A stretch of DNA of 64,000 nt, from positions 18,119,501 to 18,183,500 of the forward strand of contig NC_067287.1 of the NCBI RefSeq assembly GCF_020740795.1, given 5' to 3'. Below, piece by piece: positions 25,801 to 40,800 of the stretch. The stretch comes from Apus apus. Its lineage: Eukaryota > Chordata > Aves > Apodiformes > Apodidae. The first letter of the stretch is position 1. Every line of letters starts with the position of its first letter. A model generated the notes under the pieces. That model was not told the DNA's origin, searched no databases, and was given only the letters and a program-made list of their open reading frames with translations. A program made the translations under genes and the position numbers.

Positions 25801-28800
25801 TGGGATACAGACTGCAATAAAATCTATTTTCTTTTGCATTGTCTAGGAGCCATGGGCAATGGAAGCAATATTTTCTGCCTCTTCCTCATTATAAAGGCTA
25901 CAAGGAAAAAAAAAAAGAGGAAAAAATAGACTAGTATGTCCAGGACTGAACGAACCCTAGTTCCAAGGTGAACGATGTGAAAAAACTGCAATAAACTTTG
26001 GTGTTTGCAATTTAATAATTTTCTTTACTTCTCTCACTAATTACTCTTTAGAATCACAGAATCATAGAATCTTAGGGGTTGGAAGGGACCTCGAAAGATC
26101 ATCTAGTCCAACCCCCCTGCCAGAGCAGCATCACCTAGAGCACATTACACAGGAACGTGTCCAGGTGGGTTTTGAATGTCTCCAGCGAAGGAGACTCCAC
26201 AACCTCTCTGGGCAGCCTGTTCCAGTGCTCAACTGAAACTTACTCAGGGTCATCACTACCATCTCTTAGTATATAGACAAACAAACTTGTCTAGAAAAGA
26301 TTGGTTAAACCCCCATAATTTCATTATTTTTGTATTCCCTTTGCTCAAGTTTTTACCTCTCAAGAGTGTCTATTGAATACACATTGTATGTACTTATCAG
26401 AGTGTCCTCATGGACACTTCACTGAAGAAAAGCAGAGAACAGTTTTTACTTACTGTCAGCAAAAAGAAAGTGCCCTTGGGTCAAAGCTGACAAACTTCTA
26501 CTACAAGTTGGAACATGATCACACTATGATGCTGTTTAATGTACTTCCCACTGTATGAACTGAGGCATCCAGATACTGTCATAATAAAGGACACAGCAAT
26601 CTCTACAATGTAATAATTAATGGGCTCAAGCAAATCACATTAGTTCATAATCTATGGAATTCAAATATTAATATCACAATGTATTTCAAACTTACCATGA
26701 AATAAACCTATTAGAAATTTATCTGTTTCATCCTGTTTTGATACTGCTGGTTCTTCATCATCATCATCATCATCATCACTCCTTACTGTCTTCTTTTTTT
26801 TCTCCTCCTTGTAGAAGTTGTTTATGTGATTGTATGCATCCACCATTCGGATGGTGTCATTTATCTGGAGAGCATCATTGTATTTCTTCAAGTGCTCTGC
26901 ACAGACGCGTCCCATGCGTTTTTCTTCTTTTGCAGCTAAACATGAACAAAAAATATATAAAAACATACCTCTGTATAAAATGGTCCAAAGAAATCCAAAG
27001 CTGGGATATTTTTGCTATGCAGTTACCTTTTCTCTCTTCTTTAATCACCCACTGTTCGTATGGCTGAGTTCCAAACTCAGATTTTGGATAGAGCTGGCAA
27101 TAGTTTTGAATGGCTGTCATGATCTCAGTAATTTTCTCTCTAAATGGATCCTAGGAATAAATTGATTACTGAAGTAAGCGAGCACCTTCTGGCAACAAAA
27201 ACGTTAGCTAGTACCACACTGAGTAATTTTCAAAAATATTAAACCTTAAATTAAAAAACAAGTAAGGATGCTAAGTGCATTTCGATTTCTGGAAATACAA
27301 AGTTTTGAATATTACAAAAATTACACTGAGAAATAACAATTTTTAGTGAATATAATGTCACTCATTATAATACAAGCTTTTCAACTATTGTTCAGAAGGT
27401 CTTTTAGCCAGGTAACTCAAAAATATAACTCACCCATGTAAAAATTCAGTTCTATTTGAATTTACCGATACTTTTACATACAGAGAAAAGCAGCAGATAA
27501 ATACACACATATTCAGATTAATGCTATGGATCACAATAAATCTATATAAAAAGAGCATTAGCCAGTTTTTGATACCACACAACACATTTTTATGGCCAAT
27601 ATAACTATAACATGGAATTGTTTGAAAAAAACATACAATTCTTTTGTCATCTGCAATCACAGTCTTCTTATATGGTTCCTTCACCTGATTCTTCAGTTGG
27701 GAGGCATGCTCTTCAACAGTCATAATTCTACATGCATCAAGATTGGCACAGATCTGGGAGAAAACAAAACATTATTTTTTCTAACATTTAATGAGCTATT
27801 ACACATAAAAGCTGAATTAACACAGAAGAGCTGCTCATTTAGATTTTGAGTGTTATATAACTTTATTTTCTGCCTACAAAAATATGATGTAGACAATATC
27901 AGCACAAGAAAGGCCAAGTATTTGAAAAGCTTTGGGATAGGCTGAGTGAGTTACTGTTCAGGCCAGAAGTGATCCTTGTACACATGAAAAAACTTTTAGA
28001 TCAGGGTGCAAAACAGGTATTTTGAAAAGGAAAATATACCATCAAGACTTTGAAAGATTAGATTTTGGAGTGAAACAAATTAATGCACATCCCTTTAAAA
28101 ATATCTATATTCCCCTATCACTAATAATTAAAATTAATTTTTTTCACTTTTCAACCCAGGAAGCCTTTCTCTCATTTTTTTCCCCTCTTTCCCTACCTTG
28201 AGGAAGAGGGGGAAGGATGGAGAGCAATATTGTTACTGGTTTGACTGCCAACTTTTTCACTTTCCTAGATCTACAAAAAAGCCCAGCATTGTCACTCTAA
28301 AAATACAGATATAAAATATTGGGATGTCTCTAGGATTTAGGAATGCACAGTAAATTCTAATCCATCAGTGCAAAAGTAAGATTTGTATTAACTATAAAAC
28401 CTCACTGTTTTGTGGATTTCTTGCTTCAGAATTATTTCAAGTGAGGCAATCTTACTTGCCTTTTCAGTAACCCTACTTCCCTGTAAAGTAACCTTTATTT
28501 GCCCATGGATTTCCATTAATCTGTAGTGGGTCAATTTGCTGAATGCCTGTGAGCTGAACTCGCATGTACACATGGAAAAAAAATATCAGATTATGTATTT
28601 GGAACCTTATGCTGACTTTGAAAATTTTACTTGAACAAGAAAATATTCCTTTGATGGTTTGCAAGTGCGAGGACTATTTACTTTCAGAATATGTTCTTCA
28701 GCTTTTGAATAGGATGTTGCACCTCCTACTCCAGGTGAAGCTGTAAGTCCCAGAATCTGAGGCTGTGGGATCAGTAGTTTGTTTTCTTTTGCCAGCTTCT

Positions 28801-31800
28801 TGTTCTTCATTTTTTCTTTTAAGTAACGTCGCATTATATTGTTGTAGACACCTTCCTTTTGAGTGTGATGACACTCATCGATAACGATGAGCGAAAAGTC
28901 TGAAAAAAAATAACAAAAAAACCACCCTTGAAATGGTTAGTTTTCTTTCAAATGTAGCATTTTTGTGACTAAATCTTCTTACAGATAGGGACACTGTTGA
29001 AGAGAACCTGTCAGTTTGTTTGAGCCATAATCTATTAGGAAATTTGTAGGACTGGAGGAAGGTATGGATGGAAATTGGACTTTGGAATCTTTATCGCAGT
29101 CCTGATGTGTCATGGAGTTCTACCATTTCATGTAAAACACTTTTCTATTTTACAAATTCAAAATCTGATGGTATAAAGAATTTCAGGGAGATAATTTTAA
29201 TCAAAAGCGGCAAGAATGTATCATAGTTTAGCTCAATCCTATCATTTATAGCCATAACTGTATGTGAAAAAAACAGATTCTGTTTATGAGAAGATACGTA
29301 AGATGTTAGAAGCCTTTCAGACGTTCTAGAAAGGCCTTTCCTGATCAAAATATGCTTCCATTTTATAGCAACACAGATATTTCCTCCCTATTCCTGTTGA
29401 ATTAAAAGATTTGTATTACTTTATGGATGTGTCATTAGAAAGAACAGATGGTGGGAGAACTACCAATCATCTCCCTTTAGCAGAGGAAACTGATGAAGAT
29501 TCAGACAGGTATTATGTGCTTTTTAGTCAGATTGTACTTACATGTACAATCTTACTTACAACAAGTAAAGTACTATATGATATGGAAAATTAAGATTATT
29601 TTTTGTTTTAAATTTCTCACAAGCATAGAAAACATCTCTTTATATGCATATACAGCCAGTGGCAAATATTTTAAGGTTCAGATTTGAAAGACTCATGAAC
29701 ACTTCTGTTTTTCTAAGAACAAAACTAGTTTATGGAGCTCGCACACTTCCTCTAGCTGGCCAATAACTCTCTAATTCAACATTGTTTACTCCAAATCAAC
29801 AACTGTTTGTAGAAATGAATGTATAGCAGATCACTGAAATGATCAGAGTTACGTTCTCTTTTTCTTGTGTTGTTTTTTTTTTTTTTTCAAATCCAGACAA
29901 TTTCCCTGGTCTCATTTACACATTAGTGTTCTCAGCTTGTTGCATCACTACACATGAGTTTGCAGCAAATGGCAGCAGAATTTGGAAACTAACAAGAAAG
30001 CTAGAACATTCTTAGTTGGCCTTTCCGCTGAAGAAGATACCATGTAACTTTGTCGCTGAAGAACCTAAAAAAAAGGTGGAGACTGAACAAGAAAAATTTT
30101 ATTTACAGAGTAAACCAAAGACAACTGTTAGGAAAGCAAACTAGTGCTTCATGTCACTGGGTAAATCTGATTGTCTTCACACAAGTGGTTCAGGAAGCCA
30201 TTGTAGACTAGAGTTATGTTGTTTAAAAGCTAGATTTCTGTTTATTTCTAAGATTTCTACATTTTGGGAGATTTCCAAAGCAGTGCTGGCATTTTCTCAG
30301 TTATTTTCCCAGCATGAAATTACCCTCTTTGATTTTGCCCATCATCTCTGCCACGCATATTTCTGTCATTCCTCAGGAAGAACCTAACCTGAAAGAAGAG
30401 CTGTGCTTCTACTAAACAAGTGACACACAGCTTTTGCAAAGTCCACACAGTGACTTCAGCCCTTGGTAAAGAGGGGCAACATTTGGTAAAATGCAATTGA
30501 GAGAGTCTCCTCCATTTCACTGAGACTGGAATTCTACGTTACATGTAATGCAGACCTCTGTGGAAACAGATGAAAAAAGTATGAACAGAAATAAGGAATA
30601 AAACACTTATAACTAATTAGGATCGTTTACACAGGCTGTGAGTTAACCATATCATGAAAATGGCACTGGCTCTGTTCAGGCATGCTTGGCTTTGGTCCAG
30701 CTGAACTTACTAACACAGGTGTAATAGAAAGGAAACATGGCCCTGTTTGCAGGGCCACCTCAGTTTCTTATGAAGGAAACTCTGCAAGGTGTGAAACCTA
30801 CTCAAAAAACCACTTCCTTACACAAGCTGGCTGGGAGTCAGCCCAATTCTCATCAGGTCAGCAGTTCCTGTAAAAATGTTCAGGTGCCTCTATACAGCAT
30901 TCCCAAATGATTCAGATTTGGGAAGGTTTATTTACTTAGGTGAAGAGATAAAAAAGGAGAGGCAATTCTGAGATACCCAAGGAGGAGTTAGAAGCTTTGA
31001 TCAAGCAGTGCACCCATCAGCAATGAAAGACACAGACTGAACCCTCAGGTTTCTCTGCAATATCTAGACAAGTACTTCTGCTACTTCAGCTCCATGACTC
31101 TCCCCTCAGCTGCGTCCTGTCCCATCTGAAAAAGATTTCACCGCATGCAGATAGAGGGAGAAGTTAATATCTCCCAGAGGAGGGTCATTGCAGCCAAATC
31201 CTGGAGCTGAAGTAATGGGCTCTTCCGTAATTTGTATGTCACTGGCAGACAATACCATTTCATTTCTGATCTTCCATAGATATCTGCAACTTTAGTGTTC
31301 TAAGCAAACAACTCTACTTCATCTCGACTTCTGTCTTTTGCTTTCTTCAACTTCCCTCATCTGCTCTAGGAGACCACTGTATCTGCCAACCTCAGAGTGA
31401 CACAGTTGTAGGTAACCATATCTCTGTATGTTAACAAAACGCTAAGAATACATTTTTTATAACAGACTGGTGTTTATCTTGTGCTCCAATGTACTTCTCA
31501 GACTCCCAACTACATTTTTTGTACATTTTTTTTCTCATCCTGTTTATGGCTTCTATGTGATATAACTCAATGTTCTACCATGCCTGTCAAGTGGAACCAG
31601 TATGTCTGCATTTGCACAAAGTTGTTCTTGAGTTAGATAAAACAGGAAGCATAAAAAATACTTAGTACAAATGAACTGCATGAGTCTAATTTGGCTTGAA
31701 AAACTGCCTGCTCATTAACTAAGATCTGGTTTTGTCTCTCAGAGTACAGCTTGCATTTATAAAACCAGTCAACTGGAAAAATATTAACTACTGAATATGG

Positions 31801-34800
31801 CACACTTTTACTCCAGAATAGAGACATACTTTTAGCCATGCTTTGTAAAATTCAGAATTAAAAACTTGCCTGATAAGTGGACACCTTCTTCATCTTCTTC
31901 TCCTGCATTTATCAGTGAATTCTCAAGGATCTGTGCTGTACAGATGATTACATCATTTTTTTTGACGACTTCAGGAAATGAGATTTTCAGCTGAGAATCA
32001 CCACTTAAACCAATAACCTGATACCATGGCTTCAGGAATGGATGAAACTCCTTTCGTAAATGCTGCTCTACCAATGGTACCTGAAGAAAAGTTCCCAAAG
32101 AATTCAAATCAGAACACGCATAGGATTAAAAATACAAGCCTGTTTGCCAGAAATACTCACCTAACAACACTTGGTGAAAAATAGACTTTTTAAAAAAAAA
32201 TCCTACCCTTATTTTCTGAAGGGTAGGAATAAAAAAACCCAACAAAACCAAGCACAGAAAACGAAACCAAGCACTAAAAATCCCCAAACCAATCCTTCCT
32301 CTCCAGCTTCTCCTATGAAACCATTTTTGTCTCAAGAACTTTGGTTTAACTATGACTTAGAAAGAATGAACACACCTTGCATGCTCTGGCTCTGTAACTG
32401 AGCTTGTAACATGCTATCAATTTAAACTTATAGGAGGATATGGATGTTTTTCATTCTTTTAAAAACATTCTTAAATGTATTTCTGTATTTTAATATTACA
32501 ATAGAAGATTACTTTATATGTGCTAAATTGAACTGTAAAAATTCCAGATTCTTATCAGAAAATCTAACAGAATATTCCCTAGCTACTGTGAGACTCAGGT
32601 GGCCTTCGTTACCTATACCTTACGTGTATAGTCTAGAGCTGTATGCCTTTAAACATACCTACCTCTGGAGAAGCTAAGCAATGTGTTTATATTAATCTTA
32701 CAAGTTCTATATTAACGTGCATGAGGTTTGAAAAATACTGATTTTTTTTTTTTTTTTTTAATGGACCAACATACCTTATTAACAAGTACTATAACTTTTC
32801 CAGGCTCTGATGCTCTTTTCTTCTTATCCAAGTGATCTTTGGTAATGTAAACAGCCACTCTGGTTTTACCACTGCCTGTAGGGAGACATATTATAATATT
32901 GTCCCCATTCAGTGCTGGCTTTGCAACTTCCATCTGGTAATCTCTCAGGATCAGATCTGACTCAGGTGAAGCTCTGCTCTCCACTTCATCTCCATCTAAG
33001 GGTACAAAGAAATATAAGTATCAAACAGGAGGCATAAAACATTTATCAGAATACTGAACAAATATCAAAGGGGAAAACATTAATTTACTATCAGAAGCAT
33101 CTTCTGAATAATTAGAAACAGAGCATATTAGTGTAGGCATTGCTGCTCTGTGGACCTGTGCTACTCTGGATCAGAACTGCTTATATCCAGTCACCAACCA
33201 GTGTAGATGGAATAAGCCACAGAATGTCTTCACTGATCTATGTTTACATAACTGTTATTATGTATGAATGCAAATGCTACACTTCAGTAGCACTGGGACC
33301 AACAAAGGTTGTGTCCAGAGCTGCAGTATTTATAATCCAGCCAATCCTATGTGATCAGTACTGAAACTTACTTGATTGCAAGTGAGCTACCTTTTTAAAT
33401 GAAGAGGATGAAAAAAAGGCTGGAGCCATAGATAGAAAGAGATAGGGACCACTTAAAAAAATTATGAAGGGAGTTATAAAGTATAAAGATCAAATAGATA
33501 AAAATTAAATTGCCTATACAAGATAGAGCTAACTGCAGAATACCTCACACCTATTCATGGTAGATTGCACTGCTTCCAGACTGACTTGTACATAATGCAA
33601 TCGAGCTGTTCACTAAAAAGCCACTTACATTTGCCACCTGAAGGCCAAAACCTTCCATCATATGAAACACAATGGCAGAGACTTCAGATCTGTGGCTCAC
33701 AGGTGAGACAAACCAGGTTCAGAAGTTAGAAGTAGAAAAATGCTGTTGTGTTATTTTATGCAGTAAGAAAAAAACACATCAAGTCTCTTGAGTCTACATA
33801 TATTTAGGAAGTCAGAACTTATATATTTTAATATCAGAAGGATTTATTTCAATGGAGTTTTTGGTTTTTTGTTTCCCTACCAATACGTTTAAATCAGCCT
33901 TCAAATATTAACTGTTCACGGTGTAGAAAAGGCATAAATTCATTCGACTAGACTGAAATTGAAAAAAACCCTACGGATTTATTTCCTGATGATACCATTA
34001 AAATGAAGAATCATGAGGATTTTATTATCACTGATACACTTCAAACAAAATAAGTGTATTTTTCTAGTATCCCTGATTCCATTAAATAAAATTAAACTAA
34101 CAAAAAGTAATGAAGCTTGATAAAATCCTGCTGATGGAAAGATCTGAATGCCACTCTTAAGTGTTTTTTGCTTGTTTTGCCTTTTAGTGTGAGTGCAGTG
34201 CTACCTGGATCACAGGGAAATTCACACCTGAGAGTACTTGCTGTTACTTATCTGACTTCTACTACTCTCTTTTGAGGAAGAACATTGTTTGCTTTCTGGT
34301 TGGCTAAATATAATAGTTCAATCATATTGAAACTAGCACTTTATCACCCATCTGTTTGGTTAAATTTCAGTTCTTTAACATCCTCAATTAACTGTTCAGG
34401 CCTGAAAAAACATTTAACTTTGCTCTCATTGAGCTGCCTCATCCCTGTTTAAATAGGGGCTTATACAGGCATCTTTTCACAGGATATAATTTCATTAAAG
34501 ACTTTTCATTGCAGACAGTATAACTTTAGGGAAATTGTCAACCTTCATACAAGCCTCATATGTATTGCTGTTCTGGACTAAGAGAAACTTGGTAATTATT
34601 CCTCTATTGTCCTAATTCCACCATTTTTTAAAAATGTAAAATGATTCTTGCACAGAAAACTGTGAGTAAATCCACACGATTCTTTGTGTTACAATCCAAA
34701 TCATGTCTGTGCATCAAGACACTATCCAAACATCTGTGTTAATGCGACAGTCATACCGCAAAATTTAAAATTATAAAATCTATAAATATCACAAAGTCCA

Positions 34801-37800
34801 TCTGCATCTCCTTGGCTATTTTTTCTCACATTGACTTTGCTAGGCATGATTAAAAAGCATGAATATTTAAAAAAAAAACAAACCCTAGCTATTTTTATAG
34901 CCCACATGTAAACAGAATGCATAGCAAGTAAACACTGAAAAAAAAATAATCTATTCTGCATTTCTTCACATAACTGTAATTGTAGGGTTTTTTTTACTGG
35001 ATTACTGGACATAGCCAATGCCCAGTTTACTTAAAGGGAGATCTTTCATGAATCTTAAAGGATCAGGTCATTCATGTGTATGTGCTGCCGCATACCAGTA
35101 GCGTGTATCAGCTTGACCAATTGATATAGTTGGAATGTCCACAGAACAGAGAAGTTTCTGTGACCAGACATTTCATGTGACACAGTGAGGAGAAAAATAC
35201 AATGTGACTGATGAGTCACCTCAGATAATGCAGAAGTGCAAAGCATATCCTTCAGAGTAAGCAACACATAGACTAAAATCCTAGCTATAGGGTGGCAATT
35301 TAGATCTGAGATATCCCAGATTTTCTGTATACTTGCAAAATACATGGATTTTAACATTTAGAAATATTGGAACTATTTTTAAAACATTTACAGTAAACAC
35401 TTTGCAGGCATACAACATTTACACTGATTTTGTTGATTTAATACCAGCTTCATTCAGCAGAGCTGGCCTGAAAGGTACCCAAAGAGTTTCTAGACCTTGC
35501 ACAAGACACAATCCCAGCATAGACTATATAAAGGGTAGATTCCAAAAAGTAACTGATTTGTCTAGAATTCCGTGTAAGCAAATGCAGGATGTTCACTGTG
35601 ATGGAGAGCTGCAAATTTGTTCTGTCTGAGGTCTAAGATTAAAAAGAAGAAGAAAACAATTTGGGATGTCTTTTCCAACAGCAGTGTTTTATGGGGCTCA
35701 GAGAATACACAAAGGAAGTTAGTATCGGACTGCACAGTCCAATATTTAGTTTAAAACTAAATTTAGAACTTGGACATATGTTCAAAAGTGAGATTTGCAA
35801 AGGTCTTCAGATAATAATTTGATTAGGTTGATTTTGCATACAGGGCTACTAAATTACTTAAGTCCAAAGTGGACCTTCATTACCACCCTGTAGGCACTCT
35901 GGAAATGCTTCTCCTGCCCCTCAGATGCCTCTAAAGCATGTTCTGTTCTTTCTCACTTGTCCTATTCAGGGGCCACACATAATCTAGCTCCTCCACATAC
36001 ATGTGCATTCAAACAAAGAACATGTATGTGGCAGCATTATGAATATCTGTACATGTTATTGCACTGGATGACTTCTGAAAGTCCCTTCCAGCATATGCGA
36101 TTCTATTATTCTGCATCACTGGCCACTTTGTATGATGACGATATCTAGAAACCTACTCAAATGATCTCAGAAAATCAACTCTTTTGGGGCTGGGACTTAA
36201 TTTTAGGCTCATAAAAATGGCGTCTTTTTTTCCAACAAAAATAAGAGGAAGTACTGTGAAATAGCTTCCACTGATTTTTGTTCTAGCCCATTCTCAGAGT
36301 GCTCACCCGTCGTAGCTTATTTTGCAATTGCTCAACAGTAGAAGGGAAATATACCTGAATCACTGGTTGTGCAGCTCTGTCCCAGGTTTTCATTCAAGTT
36401 GTTGACACTTTCATTTCCTATGGAGACATCTGACTCTAAATGGAAAACACAAACAAAGGTAGTACATAGTGTATTTGCTATACAAATATAAATAGCAAAA
36501 GCATATTGTTTACCGTAGATATTCTAATGTTAAGCTCTCCCTCTGCTGGGCGATCAATGTATTACACTTTTTTTTTAGTCACAAGTGTATTAACTTCCTA
36601 CAGCTGGATTTTGCAAAACTCAGCCCTTTAAATATCTAAAGAGACACACAGTTCTTCTGGAAAAATCTAATGTGAACAGCCTCACTCACCCATCACTGTC
36701 ATCTTACTGCAATACTCTGCAACTGAGCTCATAGTTTGCATAAGAAAGCTGTCAGAATAATAGCACTGACCTGTTTTGCTTAATTAGCTAATGTCCTATC
36801 AAGTTATGCATAATTATCTAATGAACTTGTGTCCTATCAAGTTTTTAATAGTTTCTTCCAGTCAATATCCCATCATGTCCATATCCATACTGTCCCTAAC
36901 TACTAATTCATAAATCTAAACAGATGCTGTGAGAGTTTACAATTAAACAGAAGTTATAGTGTCTTAGAATGAAATACATGCTACAAATTCTGGGTAAGTA
37001 ACTTCCAGTTTAATATGGAAATTAAACCTAGTCGGCATTCAGTAAAATTATGAAGCTTTGACTTTCCTTTATGTAAGTTTTGCTGTCCTTGAAAAGTGAA
37101 TAAATAACAGTAACAAAATTGCTATTTCACAGGAAAACAGACAACTGAAACGAAGTTTCCTCAGCTACCACTAGGATTCAGGTATTTAAGTCTTTAGTTT
37201 TTCTAACATAACCATGACAAGTGATGCAAACATCTGTCTTGCTGTCCTACAGCTTTCATCATTCACTCCATGCAGACCTCTGAATCTGATCCAACTTGAA
37301 TCATCACCATCTGCAGGACAAGCTGATATTCTAACAGCTCTTTTTACCACTTTCACTAATCTTCCCTCACAGTGTTACTTGCACATTGTATTGCAGCCTA
37401 TTCCACAGAGAGATTTTCAGTCACTTTGCACTGGCTAATAAGTAAGTATAAAGACAATGGAAAGCCATAAAAAGCAACATATCTATACAATATTAATTAA
37501 AAAAATATTTATTTACTGTTCTGTGCTACATTATAGCATATAATATGCTATAGTCCAACACAGGGTCGGACTAGATGATCTTTCGAGGTCCCTTCCAACC
37601 CCTAGGATTCTATGATTCTATGATATAAGAAGTTACAAACATCAGAAAATAAAATGAAGGACAGAAATACAAACAGGCTATTATAACTGGTCCTACTTTC
37701 AAATTAATGGACAGTTTAGATCTGAAGCATTAAGGGACATTTTGTAAGATATTCCTGAAATATCCAGTTAATTACAGTGTAATTATTTGTTCCAATCAAC

Positions 37801-40800
37801 TTTTTTCTTTTTCCTTTTTTTTTTTTTTTTAGACAGGTAACTGTAGCCTTAACTCAAATGTTTCACTTCAGACCTTGCAAACTTTACTGCTTTTGGTGTG
37901 TGCAGTATCTTATCTGTCTTTCTGCATGCACAATTTCTCCCTGGTTCTCTGCTAGGCTAAATTATCTATTTCTATTATATTTAAGACCATACTGCCCTCA
38001 TACCTTTTGACTCCTTCTGTCCCATCTCCTCCACTAAAAGGGTAAGAAGAGCCTTTGAATACAATGTGAGTTGCAGTAACTTCAAGTGACTTGAAAAAGT
38101 TTCTTTCTCTTTGAAATTTGTCCTCCTCAATACATGAAGGAATGGTGGGCGTGTATTTGCAAAACTGACAAAACCTGATGACATCAAATTGCAACTTGGG
38201 TGTGTTCCCAGCCTACTTGGAAGTAGGATATGGGCTCCAGTTGTACTCTCAGCTGCCTGGTCTAAAAATAAGGTCTTGGAAGATCATGAGAAAGGATGGA
38301 AATGGAAAAAGACTTGAGTGCAGTTAAATCTGTGGGTACAAGTGCATAGAGAGCAAAGCTAACTGCACTTCGAGATGGCTGAATGTGAGCCAGTTCCTCT
38401 CAGCCATCTTCATGCAGCGCTGTCTCCCGGAAGCTCTTGCAACATTACACCTGCACTGCTGGTTTAGTTCAACTCAGAAACGCATTTTACAGTGAATCTG
38501 TCAATTATCCCTCCTTATACTGCTTTGGTTGATGTCACAGAGCCAGTTTGGATCAGAAGAAATTAACTCCTAGATGACATGTCTTCCAGCCACTTGCAGG
38601 AACAGAGTGCACACCAGACTGAAGTCAATCTGAACCCAACTACCAAAATTCATGCAGGACGTACAATGCTAGAACCTTTTCACTGAACAGATCTGCTCAG
38701 CTGTACAAACTGCTACTGCCCACTGCCTATTAATTTCAGTACAGTTCACTGCTGAGGAAACCATAGTTTTCAGGCTAGAATCAGCATGTGGCAGGTCAGT
38801 TAATAGCTAGTAGATCTGTAACCCTCAACCTGGCAAGAGTGAGGTAAAAGACCAGGCCAACAGCAATGAAAACCTGCTCTCAGTGAGGCTACAATTAAGA
38901 ACCTTAGCCTTGCCCTGAAAGGATCCTAAAACAGAGGATAACACAGTCTAATCCATCCTGAACCATCATTAAATATTTGGCACCTCTTCTTTATACTGTC
39001 AAATTAAGTTCTAATCCAGGAAAACCAAGTTTATATTTCAGCTGTAGTAAAAAATTCACTACCTGTTACAAAACATTGTGAGATGCTGTTAATATCATGT
39101 TAAATGAGAAATACGCTACTACTGCTGCACACTGAAAGGCTGAAGTTTTCAGTGCAAATTTTTAAAAATTTATTTATTCATGTTTGATTAAAAAAAGGAG
39201 CAAATTTAGCTGCTTTACTCCTTTGACTGAGTAATCCCACTAAAATTATTTCAGGCAGGATTTATCTCAATTGTAGCTATTGTTTGAGCTCTATCTGAAC
39301 TTGTAGCATACAAGAAAGGTTCCTTAATCATACAGCATATTGTTGAATCATTGTTTCCCAGCTATGTCTGGGAGCTGTTGCTGGTAATTGCTGTTCCTCG
39401 TAACCAACTCTCCAGGCATGTTTTAAAAATTGGATTTATATGAACAATAGGCTACAATAATTTAAAAAAAAATTTACTAAAAATGTGCTTCTGAGAATGT
39501 GAAGTGATAAAGGTTGTTTGATGCGATGTAAATAGACATCCTTAAAATAAAGAGAAAATTTGCTTGCTGGACAGCAATAAAGGACTTATACAAACCAAAA
39601 ATATTTTCCAATATAGGTTTATTGGAAAATTATTTATTTTATTTATTATTTATTGGAAAATTTATTCTAGAAAAATACAGGTAATATAGCTGCAGTTATA
39701 GTGGTACAGAAACATTCCTCTTGATTTAAACTTTGTCAACACTGGGAGGAGCTGTCAGTGTAAACCTAATGTTTTCACTGGATGGTATAAAACTACCATG
39801 AAAAGGTGTGAAATAAAGTATTTGTTTAATAATAGCCATATTTGTAATTAACAAAATGTGTGAAAATTACTAATTTCTTAATACAGTACATGAAAAAAAT
39901 AATAATTCAAAGTTGTTGGAAGTGCTATTTAAGAGGAAAGGAAGATCATCAATGTTGCTCAATCAAGCAGCCCAAAGTAGATAAAACATCACTACAAGGT
40001 ACAGAAAATGCCTACATGAAGGCTACACATTGTGTGCCACAGATTTTTCAGCTGCTTCCTTCTCAGCCATTCTGTAGTGTGCTAGCAAATGGGTTTCTGA
40101 ACCAGCTCTTACCTTTCAAGTAATCAGTTCAAGTACAGCAACATAATCCTGTCCTACAACAACTCTAACAAATTTGTAGCTCTGACCCTTAAAATTGCAA
40201 CTGCTGTTAATTCATTGGAAGAAGTGGAATTTACTGCTTCCAAACAATCAAAATTTCCTTTTTCTGTTAATTCCCTTCCCCTCAACAGGACCATATGTGC
40301 CTGAATTTTTGAGCAAGATGGGATCTAATGCACCAAGAATGTTCCCTCAGTTACTTAAAGTGATTAAATTTTAACTAGTTCCTGCACAAAGCATCAGTTA
40401 GTGGATGTACCTGAAATGACAGAATTCTGTCCAATAGATGTTTCCAATACACTGTTTTCACTGCTGAAATTATCATTCACATTTTCTTGCTGTTTCAAAT
40501 CCTCCACAACAGCATATCCTGGTTGGCTTGTAGCTTCTGTTTCTTCATTTGTACTGTTCTTCATCCCATTTTGTCCATTTTCTGCTCCTAGAAAAGAAAG
40601 AAAAATTCCACATCACCATAAAACACTTAATGTCATTCAGCATGGAGAACACAAACCAAAGAACTAACCTGTATTCATCATGCACATAAAAGCATAACAT
40701 ATGATCTTGATCTTGACTTAAACATTATAATTTGGAATGTTTATGTTTTAATACATATTGGTTATAAATCTCAAATATTTGCAGTCACTCTAAAAATCTG

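Noticed and set aside
26738-27067. Plus-strand frame with a His-rich run
   Set aside because: It is the antisense reading of the GAT repeat and surrounding IFIH1 exon 10 on the minus strand.
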